Position numbers and translations under genes: made by a program. Of a stretch of 17,753 nucleotides of DNA, positions 8,609 through 14,485 are shown one piece after another (positions within the stretch are counted from its first letter, which is position 1; each line of letters starts with the position of its first letter). Under the pieces are notes generated by a model, which saw only the letters and a list, made by a program, of their open reading frames with translations, had not been told where the DNA came from and searched no databases. The DNA is taken from contig JAAVHK010000032.1 of the NCBI GenBank assembly GCA_014799765.1, positions 15,537 to 33,289 of the forward strand, written 5' to 3'. Origin of the DNA: Ruminococcus sp. (GTDB lineage Bacteria; Bacillota; Clostridia; Oscillospirales; Ruminococcaceae).

Positions 8609-9424
8609 ATGAAAAGCAAAAAATTTATTACGGCACTGACAACAGCAGTTTCTGTGTTGTCGCTGTCAGCTATGGGGATTTCTGCTTATGCTGATGACAT
8701 AAATATTCCGTATACAGCATCTTCCAAAGCACTCACCACAAGCGACGATACAAACGAAGTAAGGCTTAATCTCTGCAATACATGGGGCGGAAGCAATATT
8801 GAAGATATTGCTACAAAAACATCTGTAAGCGAAAAAATCGTTGTTAATTTTACCGTTGAGGGTCTTGGCACTACCTCCACAAAAACCAATTCCGACGGCA
8901 CAACAGAAGACCTCTGTGCTTATCTTATCGGAAGTGTAGGTATGAACAGTGCATGGAATCCGAATGAAAACGGAAATGCTTCCGTAAAGCTGAATGGTGA
9001 CGGCGATTACACTGCCACATGGAATCTTAATGACGATTCCGAAACTATCGACAGCCTTATACTCCAGTCAAACATAAAGATTGATGAGGACAAGACACTT
9101 GCAACAAGCGGAATAAAAATCAAGGTAAATTACATATCAACAGTCGGTGAGGGTTCAACAGCTTCCACAACGGCAACTGCAACAGATACGTCAACCACAA
9201 CGGAAACAACATCTGCAACTACTACTACAGCGGATAACGCAACAACAACTACAACAACCGTTAATGTAACGGAAAATTCAGCTCCTGCCTCGTCAATACC
9301 TGCAACTCCTGCACCGATTGCAAATGCACCTGCTCCAACCGGTGATTCTGGTATAGGTACGGCACTGACAGCTATGGCACTTGCCGGAGTTTCTGTAATA
9401 GCAATGAAGAAGAAAAACAAATAA
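8609..9424 (+). CDS. Exported Thr-rich surface protein with sortase-like C-terminus
   Basis: A 271-residue protein. ATG 8609 is chosen over an in-frame ATG at 8552 because AAGGAG at 8595-8600 has ideal spacing and the protein then begins with a classic signal peptide (MKSKK, hydrophobic core, likely cleavage after 'ISAYA', residue 28). Residues 30-178 are polar and strand-rich ('IVVNFTVEGLG', 'SVKLNGDGDYTATWNL', 'GIKIKVNYIS') and look like a beta-sandwich, perhaps carbohydrate-binding, but I do not recognise the family. A Thr/Ala/Ser linker (about 181-225) and a Pro/Ala stretch (226-243) follow. The C-terminus has the wall-sorting layout: 'PAPTGD' (241-246), a hydrophobic segment (about 249-266) and the tail KKKNK. 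The LPXTG motif is not canonical. Without sortase the tail would simply be a membrane anchor. The promoter is its own. Confidence 0.8.
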   Translation: MKSKKFITALTTAVSVLSLSAMGISAYADDINIPYTASSKALTTSDDTNEVRLNLCNTWGGSNIEDIATKTSVSEKIVVNFTVEGLGTTSTKTNSDGTTEDLCAYLIGSVGMNSAWNPNENGNASVKLNGDGDYTATWNLNDDSETIDSLILQSNIKIDEDKTLATSGIKIKVNYISTVGEGSTASTTATATDTSTTTETTSATTTTADNATTTTTTVNVTENSAPASSIPATPAPIANAPAPTGDSGIGTALTAMALAGVSVIAMKKKNK

Positions 9425-9437
9425 TAACGTTTAAATG

Positions 9438-9470
9438 TCCCTCTGGAGTTCTTTCAGAGGGAAATATTTT
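9438..9470 (+). terminator. Hairpin after the surface-protein gene, overlapping the next gene's SD-like sequence
   Basis: Arms TCCCTCTG (9438-9445) and CAGAGGGA (9455-9462) form an 8-bp stem with a 9-base loop, followed by AATATTTT. The T tract is interrupted, so termination is probably incomplete. GAGGG in the 3' arm (9457-9461) is the only Shine-Dalgarno-like sequence before the ATG at 9476, so folding could also limit translation of that gene. Confidence 0.65.
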
Positions 9471-9475
9471 AAGAA

Positions 9476-10159
9476 ATGAAATACAGAAATTTAATATTAT
9501 GTTTGTTTTTGTTTACTGTTTCATGCGGTACACAGGTAGGGAAATGGTCTGTAAATATACCTGTCCGGTCTGACGACATAAACGCTGTGACTTTCAATAA
9601 CGGCGATTTTTCATTTGCTTCTGTAATAACAGATGATATTAATTCCGCACAAGGTGGGCTTTCAATAGAAAACGTTCTCGGGAATAATATGCTGAAATTC
9701 ACCGACGATATGACAGTTGACATTGACGGCAAAGTACAGAAAATATGTATAAATACTGCTGAAATGATAGGTACGGAAAAACTTCCGGAAGTACGTAGCA
9801 TAGAGTTTGACGTCTATGCAGATGCGGTATCAGATGACTATATCAATCAGGACGGAATAAATACAAAAGCTTCCGGAACTATATGTATCGGTGGCGGTAC
9901 GGTCATAAGTAACGGAAAATGGTACGATTTCGCACAAACCCAGGGCGGTGAATATAATCTTGCGATGTCGGGAGCGGTACACTGTGAGTTTAAGTTTCTG
10001 CTTGCGGAAAGCGGTTACTGCTGGGATAAGTCCATGAACGACGCAAATTTTCTTATAATGCGGTGGGGAAGTGAAAACCAGTCCAATTTATATATTGATA
10101 ATATAGTATTCTATGATGAGGATAAAAATTCAATACCGCTGGTGAATCATAATGAATGA
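9476..10159 (+). CDS. Putative lipoprotein with CBM-like beta-sandwich appearance
   Basis: A 227-residue protein with a short positively charged start (MKYRN), a hydrophobic stretch (6-15) and a cysteine at 17 in 'FTVSC', a tolerable but not ideal lipobox, so membrane anchoring through C17 is inferred. The mature part is rich in beta strands: 'AVTFNNGDFSFASVI' (37-51), 'NMLKFTDDMTVDIDG' (71-85), 'VRSIEFDVYAD' (106-116) and a final 'SNLYIDNIVFYDED' (203-216). Ending a module with 'YIDNI.fyD' is common in galactose-binding-like or carbohydrate-binding beta-sandwiches, but no family is certain. No promoter is visible between this gene and the one before, so it probably depends on read-through past the hairpin at 9438-9470. 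Its end overlaps the next gene by 8 bases, suggesting translational coupling. Confidence 0.7.
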   Translation: MKYRNLILCLFLFTVSCGTQVGKWSVNIPVRSDDINAVTFNNGDFSFASVITDDINSAQGGLSIENVLGNNMLKFTDDMTVDIDGKVQKICINTAEMIGTEKLPEVRSIEFDVYADAVSDDYINQDGINTKASGTICIGGGTVISNGKWYDFAQTQGGEYNLAMSGAVHCEFKFLLAESGYCWDKSMNDANFLIMRWGSENQSNLYIDNIVFYDEDKNSIPLVNHNE

Positions 10160-10562
10160 AAAATTAAAAAATATGTCCGTTGAGGGCAGGATAAAGTTTA
10201 CAATATTATGTATAGAAAAATATCTGTCTATGAAATATCCGTCAAAAGACTGGAAACCACTTTTTTCAGTAATGGAAAAACTGAATAATACTTACTGGGA
10301 CGAATCTTTATATTCATTCACTGATATTATGCCGGAGTGTATAGTTAAAACTTCCTACAGACCCGATTATGATATTTTCATGGAACTTTACAATGATACA
10401 GAAAATGATGTTTCTGAACTGCTTGAATCACTTGAAATGATAGTCGAATTGTTTATATATACATCTATGTATGATTTCAATAATAATGAATCGGTCAAAA
10501 TAATAGAAAATATTATAAATAAGTATTTTATAGAAAATAATATTTCAATACCGGAATTATGA
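10152..10562 (+). CDS. Small acidic helical protein of unknown function
   Basis: A 136-residue, predominantly helical, acidic and probably cytoplasmic protein with no signal peptide or membrane segment. I do not recognise the family. Visible landmarks are an N-terminal helix (2-28), two tryptophans (W34, W49), a Glu/Leu-rich amphipathic helix (about 85-107), and an Asn/Ile-rich C-terminal helix (113-130). Small acidic helical proteins of this type are common among bacterial immunity proteins, but no toxin gene is next to it, so that is only a guess. It overlaps the lipoprotein gene by 8 bases, with GGTGA at 10141-10145 as a weak ribosome binding site, so the two are probably expressed together. 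The gene is noticeably AT-rich. Confidence 0.65.
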   Translation: MNEKLKNMSVEGRIKFTILCIEKYLSMKYPSKDWKPLFSVMEKLNNTYWDESLYSFTDIMPECIVKTSYRPDYDIFMELYNDTENDVSELLESLEMIVELFIYTSMYDFNNNESVKIIENIINKYFIENNISIPEL

Positions 10563-10632
10563 TATTATCAAGAATTTTCCGGAGCAGGTGGAAAAATTTA
10601 CAGAAATTTAAATAATTTTCACAAAATTTTCC

Positions 10633-10661
10633 TTGACAAATTTTTTTATTTGTGATAAAAT
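10633..10661 (+). promoter_or_regulatory. Promoter of the superoxide reductase-rubrerythrin operon
   Basis: TTGACA (10633-10638), 17 bases, then TAAAAT (10656-10661), with TGA at 10653-10655 giving an extended -10. I saw no clear PerR/Fur-like inverted repeat around it. Confidence 0.75.
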
Positions 10662-10697
10662 ATATTGCAGATTTTATTTAAAAGGAGGTTTTTATTA

Positions 10698-11036
10698 ATG
10701 AATTTCTATAAAGACGGAAAATCCGTTCTTGCACTTCTCAGCGGTACAGCGGAAAATCTGGCAGAAGTCACCGCAAATACTACTGATGGTGCTGTTGAAA
10801 AACACGTACCAGTATACGAAGTAAGTGACGGAAAAGTTTGTGTGAAAGTCGGTTCTGTGGCACACCCGATGTTAGATAATCACTATATCGAGTGGGTAGC
10901 CGTTCAGACGGACAAGGGTTTTTATACAAAATTTCTGAAACCTGAACAGAATCCCGAGGCTTGCTTTACAGTCGGCGACGAAACGGTAGAAGCCGTATAC
11001 GCATACTGTAATCTGCACGGTCTCTGGAAAGCATAA
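10698..11036 (+). CDS. Superoxide reductase (desulfoferrodoxin family, centre I lost)
   Basis: A 112-residue member of the desulfoferrodoxin/neelaredoxin family. These iron proteins reduce superoxide to hydrogen peroxide in anaerobes without releasing oxygen. All ligands of the catalytic Fe(His)4Cys site are present: H36 in the 'EKHVPV' motif with its conserved lysine K35, H56 in 'VAHPM', H62 in 'NHYIEW', and C104 and H107 in 'YCNLHGLW'. Residues 1-30 resemble the desulforedoxin domain in length and layout but contain none of the four cysteines that would bind the second iron, as in class III enzymes. AAAGGAGGT at 10681-10689 fixes the start. The rubrerythrin gene follows after 22 bases, a sensible partner because it removes the peroxide made here. 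Confidence 0.93.
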   Translation: MNFYKDGKSVLALLSGTAENLAEVTANTTDGAVEKHVPVYEVSDGKVCVKVGSVAHPMLDNHYIEWVAVQTDKGFYTKFLKPEQNPEACFTVGDETVEAVYAYCNLHGLWKA

Positions 11037-11058
11037 TCAATGAAAGGAAGTTTTTATC

Positions 11059-11601
11059 ATGGCAGAAAACAAATACGCAGGTACTAAAACCGAACAGAAT
11101 TTAAAGGACGCTTTTGCAGGCGAATCACAGGCAAGAAACAAGTACACATACTTCGCATCTGTTGCTAAGAAAGCAGGTTATGAACAGATTGCAGAAATCT
11201 TCCTCCAGACCGCCGACAACGAAAAGGAACACGCTAAAATGTGGTTCAAGGAACTCGGCGGAATCGGCGATACTGCTGAAAATCTTCTCGCCGCAGCAGA
11301 GGGTGAGAATCACGAGTGGACTGATATGTACGAGAGAATGGCTCAGGAAGCGGAAGAAGAAGGTTTCAAGGCTCTCGCTGTTAAGTTCCGTATGGTTGGT
11401 GCTATCGAAAAGGCACACGAAGAACGTTATCGCAAACTGCTTGAAAACGTAAATAATCAGGAAGTTTTCGAGAAGAGCGGTGTTACAGTATGGGAATGCA
11501 GAAACTGCGGACATATCGTAGTAGGAACATCTGCACCTAAAGTATGTCCTGTATGTGCACACCCACAGAGCTACTTTGAAGTAAGAAGCGAAAATTATTA
11601 A
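11059..11601 (+). CDS. rbr: Rubrerythrin
   Basis: A 180-residue rubrerythrin, a di-iron peroxidase that reduces hydrogen peroxide to water in anaerobes. The ferritin-like four-helix domain (about 5-135) carries the expected metal-ligand motifs: E22 in 'AFAGESQAR', E55 and H58 in 'EKEHAK', the acidic run 'AQEAEEEGF' (95-103), and 'EKAHEERY' (117-124). The C-terminal rubredoxin domain (about 144-176) has both CxxC pairs, C147/C150 and C163/C166, binding one iron for electron transfer. AAGGAAG at 11044-11050 supports the start. It is second in a two-gene operon with superoxide reductase and is followed by a strong terminator. The gene uses visibly more GC-ending codons (AAG, CTC, TTC) than its neighbours, as expected of a highly expressed gene. 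Confidence 0.97.
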   Translation: MAENKYAGTKTEQNLKDAFAGESQARNKYTYFASVAKKAGYEQIAEIFLQTADNEKEHAKMWFKELGGIGDTAENLLAAAEGENHEWTDMYERMAQEAEEEGFKALAVKFRMVGAIEKAHEERYRKLLENVNNQEVFEKSGVTVWECRNCGHIVVGTSAPKVCPVCAHPQSYFEVRSENY

Positions 11602-11611
11602 TAATACTAAT

Positions 11612-11643
11612 AAAGCGGACTCTTAAAAAAAGTCCGCTTTTGT
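11612..11643 (+). terminator. Rho-independent terminator after rubrerythrin
   Basis: Arms AAAGCGGACT (11612-11621) and AGTCCGCTTT (11631-11640) form a 10-bp perfect stem with an A-rich 9-base loop. The T tract within and after the 3' arm is short. It lies between rbr and the LRR-like gene, whose start is only 20 bases downstream. Confidence 0.85.
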
Positions 11644-11660
11644 TTAAACGGTGAATAAGT

Positions 11661-12338
11661 ATGAAATCGAAAAAAATTATTGGTATTATAGCTGTTGTAT
11701 GTATTCTGATTTTCGGAGCTATCTGTTTTGATATGAATTTTGCTATAATTGATAAAAAAATCTATAAAAATGATATTAAAAAAATAGACCCTGATTTAGA
11801 TATTACCAGTGTAAGAGAAATAAACAAATGTACTGAAGTTGAACAAATATGGTTGACAAGAGCAAGTGAGAATACAATTTCCGGATTCAGAAACTTTCAT
11901 AATCTTTACGATTTAATGGTAATGAGTTCTGATATAAGCAGTGCGGACTGTGAAAAAATCAGTCAGTTTGATAATCTGAAAGAGTTTACTGTTTTCCGTA
12001 CTGATATTGATTGTAAGGACTTTAACAATGATTCAGTTTCTTCAATAGATTTTATCATGAGTACAGTTAAAAATTTTGAAGAATTGGCAGAATGTAAATC
12101 CCTTAAAAGCATAACTATAATTGATTCAGAAATATTGGATAATGATATTACTGAAGACAGTTCAATATTTGCAGATTTTGATTATATTGAAGAACTGCGG
12201 ATATTTATGAATATAGAAGATGTATCAGGTTTTCTTGAAATGGATTCCTTAAAGGTATTGAAAACTGATAAAGGAAATATTTCCGACGAGAACATAAAAT
12301 TACTTGAAGACAATGGAATTTCAGTCATTGAAAATTAA
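11661..12338 (+). CDS. Membrane-anchored protein with degenerate leucine-rich-repeat look
   Basis: A 225-residue protein with a KSKK start and a hydrophobic segment at 6-24, probably an uncleaved N-terminal anchor or signal, so the rest likely faces outside. The body has irregular repeats of about 20-25 residues of the type 'F.NL..L.v..sdI' (79-92), 'FDNLKEFTVFRTDI' (103-116), 'CKSLKSITIIDSEI' (145-158), 'FDYIEELRIFMNI' (173-185) and 'MDSLKVLKTDKGNI' (194-207). This is reminiscent of a leucine-rich-repeat solenoid, though no single repeat is canonical. GGTGA at 11650-11654 is a weak ribosome binding site. It begins 20 bases after the rbr terminator with no convincing promoter between, and the SUKH gene follows after 14 bases. 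The gene is AT-rich. Function unknown; recognition of a partner protein is only inferred from the fold type. Confidence 0.7.
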   Translation: MKSKKIIGIIAVVCILIFGAICFDMNFAIIDKKIYKNDIKKIDPDLDITSVREINKCTEVEQIWLTRASENTISGFRNFHNLYDLMVMSSDISSADCEKISQFDNLKEFTVFRTDIDCKDFNNDSVSSIDFIMSTVKNFEELAECKSLKSITIIDSEILDNDITEDSSIFADFDYIEELRIFMNIEDVSGFLEMDSLKVLKTDKGNISDENIKLLEDNGISVIEN

Positions 12339-12352
12339 AACAGGAGGTAAAT

Positions 12353-13432
12353 ATGTATAATATAAATGACCCTGAAGCCGTCGTAATACGTGAAAAAATG
12401 GAACGTCTTAAACAATTCGGAGATGTTGAAATATACGATACAATCAGTATTGAGGAAGTACGGAAGTTTGAGGAAGAAAACAATATAAAGCTACCGGAAG
12501 ATTATGTATGGTTTATAACTAACGTCGCCAACGGCTGTAAAGGTAACGGGTTTCATGACTACAGATACAGTTGTGGATTTTATCCGCTTGAAGATACATA
12601 TTTTTCAGATGAAGATGCAGGATATTTCTGTAAGGGTGAGGAAGATTTTTCACTTGATATATCAAGTAAGGGGTGTTCATATTCATACGGAATTATTCTC
12701 AAGGGCGAGCATTACGGCGAAATATCTGATAACGCTGATGGTCTTGTTTACTACTCACCGAAAAAAGTACACGGCTTTAAGGAATGGTATAACCTGCTCC
12801 TTGACGAAACACTTCTCGGATATGATACATCATGCTTTGACAACAGAATAAGCGGAAAAATTGAGGATATAATTGAAAGTTACAGACAGAATCATGATAT
12901 GTTTTATCTGCGTTCAATTCAGTGGAAAACGTACTGGGATTGCAGAAAAGATGCTATCAATGAAAAATGTATGAATGATATTTATGAAGTTTTTGTAAAT
13001 GAAACGATTTCCGAAAATAAAAAAGCTCTTTTTCTTATATTGAAAAATATAGGCTTTCCGGATATATTCAGCGTTATTGAACAGATTTTCATTCCGGAAA
13101 ATTACGAAACAATAGCTTTTTATCTTAATACAACAGGTGGTATTTATTTCAAAGGCAGAAATTTTAAAAATGGCGTCATTGACGGAGCAGGCAGATATTA
13201 TCCGATGATTAGAAAAATGCTTGATTATCTCGCCGAAAATGAAAGTGAATATTTCCGCTATGCTTTTGAAGTTGCCGTAATGAATCCGGAATTTAAAGCA
13301 AGTCATATTGAAGATATTTCCAACCGTGATTTTGTCATGAAACATATAAGCGGTCTGTATAAAGAAGAACTCATAAGGCGTATAGAACCATATTATACGC
13401 AGTCAAAAAGCGAAAGGAACAGTAAGCAATGA
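12353..13432 (+). CDS. SMI1/KNR4 (SUKH) family protein with helical C-terminal extension
   Basis: A 359-residue cytoplasmic protein. Residues about 30-155 match the SMI1/KNR4 (SUKH) domain: 'ISIEEVRKFEEENNIKLPEDYVWFI' followed by a glycine-containing turn ('NVANGCKGNG', 57-66), 'FYPLED' (76-81), and strands ending in 'VHGFKEWYNLLL' (139-150). SUKH proteins are best known as immunity proteins against secreted polymorphic toxins, but many occur without a toxin. Residues about 165-345 are an extra, mostly helical region that I do not recognise; the domain alone is usually 120-160 residues. AGGAGG at 12342-12347 gives a strong start. It lies 14 bases after the LRR-like gene and shares 4 bases with the GNAT gene, so the three are almost certainly co-translated. 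No toxin gene (RHS, LXG or nuclease) is seen in the window. Confidence 0.8.
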   Translation: MYNINDPEAVVIREKMERLKQFGDVEIYDTISIEEVRKFEEENNIKLPEDYVWFITNVANGCKGNGFHDYRYSCGFYPLEDTYFSDEDAGYFCKGEEDFSLDISSKGCSYSYGIILKGEHYGEISDNADGLVYYSPKKVHGFKEWYNLLLDETLLGYDTSCFDNRISGKIEDIIESYRQNHDMFYLRSIQWKTYWDCRKDAINEKCMNDIYEVFVNETISENKKALFLILKNIGFPDIFSVIEQIFIPENYETIAFYLNTTGGIYFKGRNFKNGVIDGAGRYYPMIRKMLDYLAENESEYFRYAFEVAVMNPEFKASHIEDISNRDFVMKHISGLYKEELIRRIEPYYTQSKSERNSKQ

Positions 13433-13977
13433 AAAGAATAATAAAAAGTATGGAAAATAAGTATCTGATACCGGCATTGAATCTTGTTGAAGAAGTATTT
13501 ACTGAATACGATTCCGAAAAAGAGGGTAAAATGGTACGTGGACTTGTTGAGGAAATACGTTCAAAGAAGTACTATCTTCCGGAGCTGGAATTGATAATGA
13601 CAGACGAAAATGATAATATCATAGGTTACGCAATGTTTTCACGGTTTCATATAGAGGGCAAATACGAAAATGAACTTCTTTTATTAAGTCCGGTAGCGGT
13701 AAAGACGGAGTTGCAGAGACAACATATTTCCAGAGACCTTATTGAATACGGTTTTGAAGTCGCAAGAAAAAAGGGTTTCAAGGCTGTACTCGTCGAGGGT
13801 GACCCGAAAAATTATCATTCACGTGGATTTGTAACAAGTAAGGATTACGGAATAATTGCCGGAGCAGGTATTAACTTACCGCACGTGGATTGCCTCATGA
13901 TAAAGGAACTTGTCGACAATGCTCTTGACAGTATAAGCGGTATTGTTGACTACTCTTTTTATACTTCGCTTACATAA
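13429..13977 (+). CDS. GNAT-fold N-acetyltransferase-like protein with altered acetyl-CoA loop
   Basis: A 182-residue protein that follows the YhbS-like branch of GNAT acetyltransferases: 'NIIGYAMFSRFHI' (63-75), 'LLLSPVAVKTELQRQHISRDLIEYGFEVARKKGFKAVLVEGDPKNYHSRGF' (84-134), then a helical end. The typical pyrophosphate-binding motif Q/R-x-x-G-x-G/A would be 'QRQGIG', but here it reads Q-R-Q-H-I-S (96-101), so both glycines are missing. 'EGDPKNYHSRGF' also departs from the usual 'GdP.YY.RFGF'. The fold is likely kept, but acetyl-CoA binding may be weakened or lost. The start overlaps the SUKH stop by 4 bases (ATGA), with AAAGGAA at 13413-13419. It is the last gene of the LRR-SUKH-GNAT unit. 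The substrate cannot be told. Confidence 0.8.
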   Translation: MKRIIKSMENKYLIPALNLVEEVFTEYDSEKEGKMVRGLVEEIRSKKYYLPELELIMTDENDNIIGYAMFSRFHIEGKYENELLLLSPVAVKTELQRQHISRDLIEYGFEVARKKGFKAVLVEGDPKNYHSRGFVTSKDYGIIAGAGINLPHVDCLMIKELVDNALDSISGIVDYSFYTSLT

Positions 13978-14001
13978 AAAAACGGACTTTTTACAGTCCG
14001 T
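13976..14001 (-). terminator. Terminator of the asp23-hsdS-helical gene operon (may also slow the plus-strand operon)
   Basis: Arms ACGGACT (13982-13988) and AGTCCGT (13995-14001) form a 7-bp stem with a 6-base loop. Read on the minus strand it is followed by seven Ts (13982-13976), making it a good terminator 5 bases after the stop at 14007. On the plus strand it is followed by ATAATTTA, so it is weaker for the GNAT gene. Confidence 0.8.
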
Positions 14002-14006
14002 ATAAT

Positions 14007-14441
14007 TTATAGGAATTGTCGCATGTCGAGGGATAGTTTTTCTTCAGTACCGATAAGTCTTCCGGCGATAGTCTTGGAACGCTCATCCGCTGCTTTGTAC
14101 TGATTCAGATATCTACTTAATGACTTTATACCCATATGACAGCCGTCTGAAATAAGTTCGGCAATATTGCTGTCTGATTCGTCCATTTTGAGTTTGACAT
14201 TAGTTTTCATCCAAGACATACCTTTAGCAATCGGATTAGGGTCTTTGCCGTCGTCATGATAGTCTGCCAGTGCTATCTGTAAATCTGTTTTAAGTTTTTC
14301 GTTTTCGGATTTACTGTACTGTAGCGTGTTTTTCAAGTTTTCGTCGTGGACGTATTCCATTACCTCATCTATAGCGGAAACTCCCATTTTTACGCCTGCA
14401 TCGCATTCACGGAGCAGTTTTATAGTATCCTGTTCAATCAT
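14007..14441 (-). CDS. Small helical, ferritin-like-looking protein of unknown function
   Basis: A 144-residue, all-helical, cytoplasmic protein. The start is ATG 14441: AGGAGG at 14451-14456 is 9 bases upstream, whereas an in-frame TTG at 14450 abuts the Shine-Dalgarno and cannot be the start. Four helices are suggested: 'IEQDTIKLLRECDAGVKMGVSAIDEVMEYV' (2-31), 'NLKNTLQYSKSENEKLKTDLQIALADY' (35-61), 'GMSWMKTNVKLKM' into 'NIAELISDGCHMGIKSLSRYLNQYK' (74-116), and 'ERSKTIAGRLIGTEEKLSLDMRQFL' (120-144), with a 'DDGKDPNP' turn (63-70). The layout recalls the DUF2383-like, ferritin-related four-helix bundles common in Clostridia, but the di-iron ligand set cannot be confirmed by eye. It follows hsdS after about 45 bases without a terminator and ends at a strong one. 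Confidence 0.75.
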   Translation of the reverse strand: MIEQDTIKLLRECDAGVKMGVSAIDEVMEYVHDENLKNTLQYSKSENEKLKTDLQIALADYHDDGKDPNPIAKGMSWMKTNVKLKMDESDSNIAELISDGCHMGIKSLSRYLNQYKAADERSKTIAGRLIGTEEKLSLDMRQFL

Positions 14442-14485
14442 ATTAATCAACCTCCTTTGCGATAGTATTTCCGCAAATGAGGTTT

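Noticed and set aside
9181..9290. ACA/ACT-rich tract as a microsatellite or CRISPR-like repeat
   Set aside because: Irregular threonine codons encode a normal linker; there is no fixed repeat unit or spacer pattern.
9130..9420. Antisense Val/Ala-rich open frame opposite the Thr-rich linker
   Set aside because: It is the low-complexity shadow of the Thr/Ala codons on the plus strand and has no ribosome binding site.
10573..10600. Possible terminator after the small acidic protein gene
   Set aside because: TTTTCC/GGAAAA gives only a six-pair AT-rich stem without a T run, so it is too weak to call.
10665..10697. TTG 10665 as start of superoxide reductase
   Set aside because: It lies at the promoter -10 and the strong AAAGGAGGT at 10681-10689 points to ATG 10698.
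14442..14450. TTG 14450 as start of the helical protein
   Set aside because: The Shine-Dalgarno AGGAGG is directly adjacent, with no room for initiation; ATG 14441 has proper spacing.
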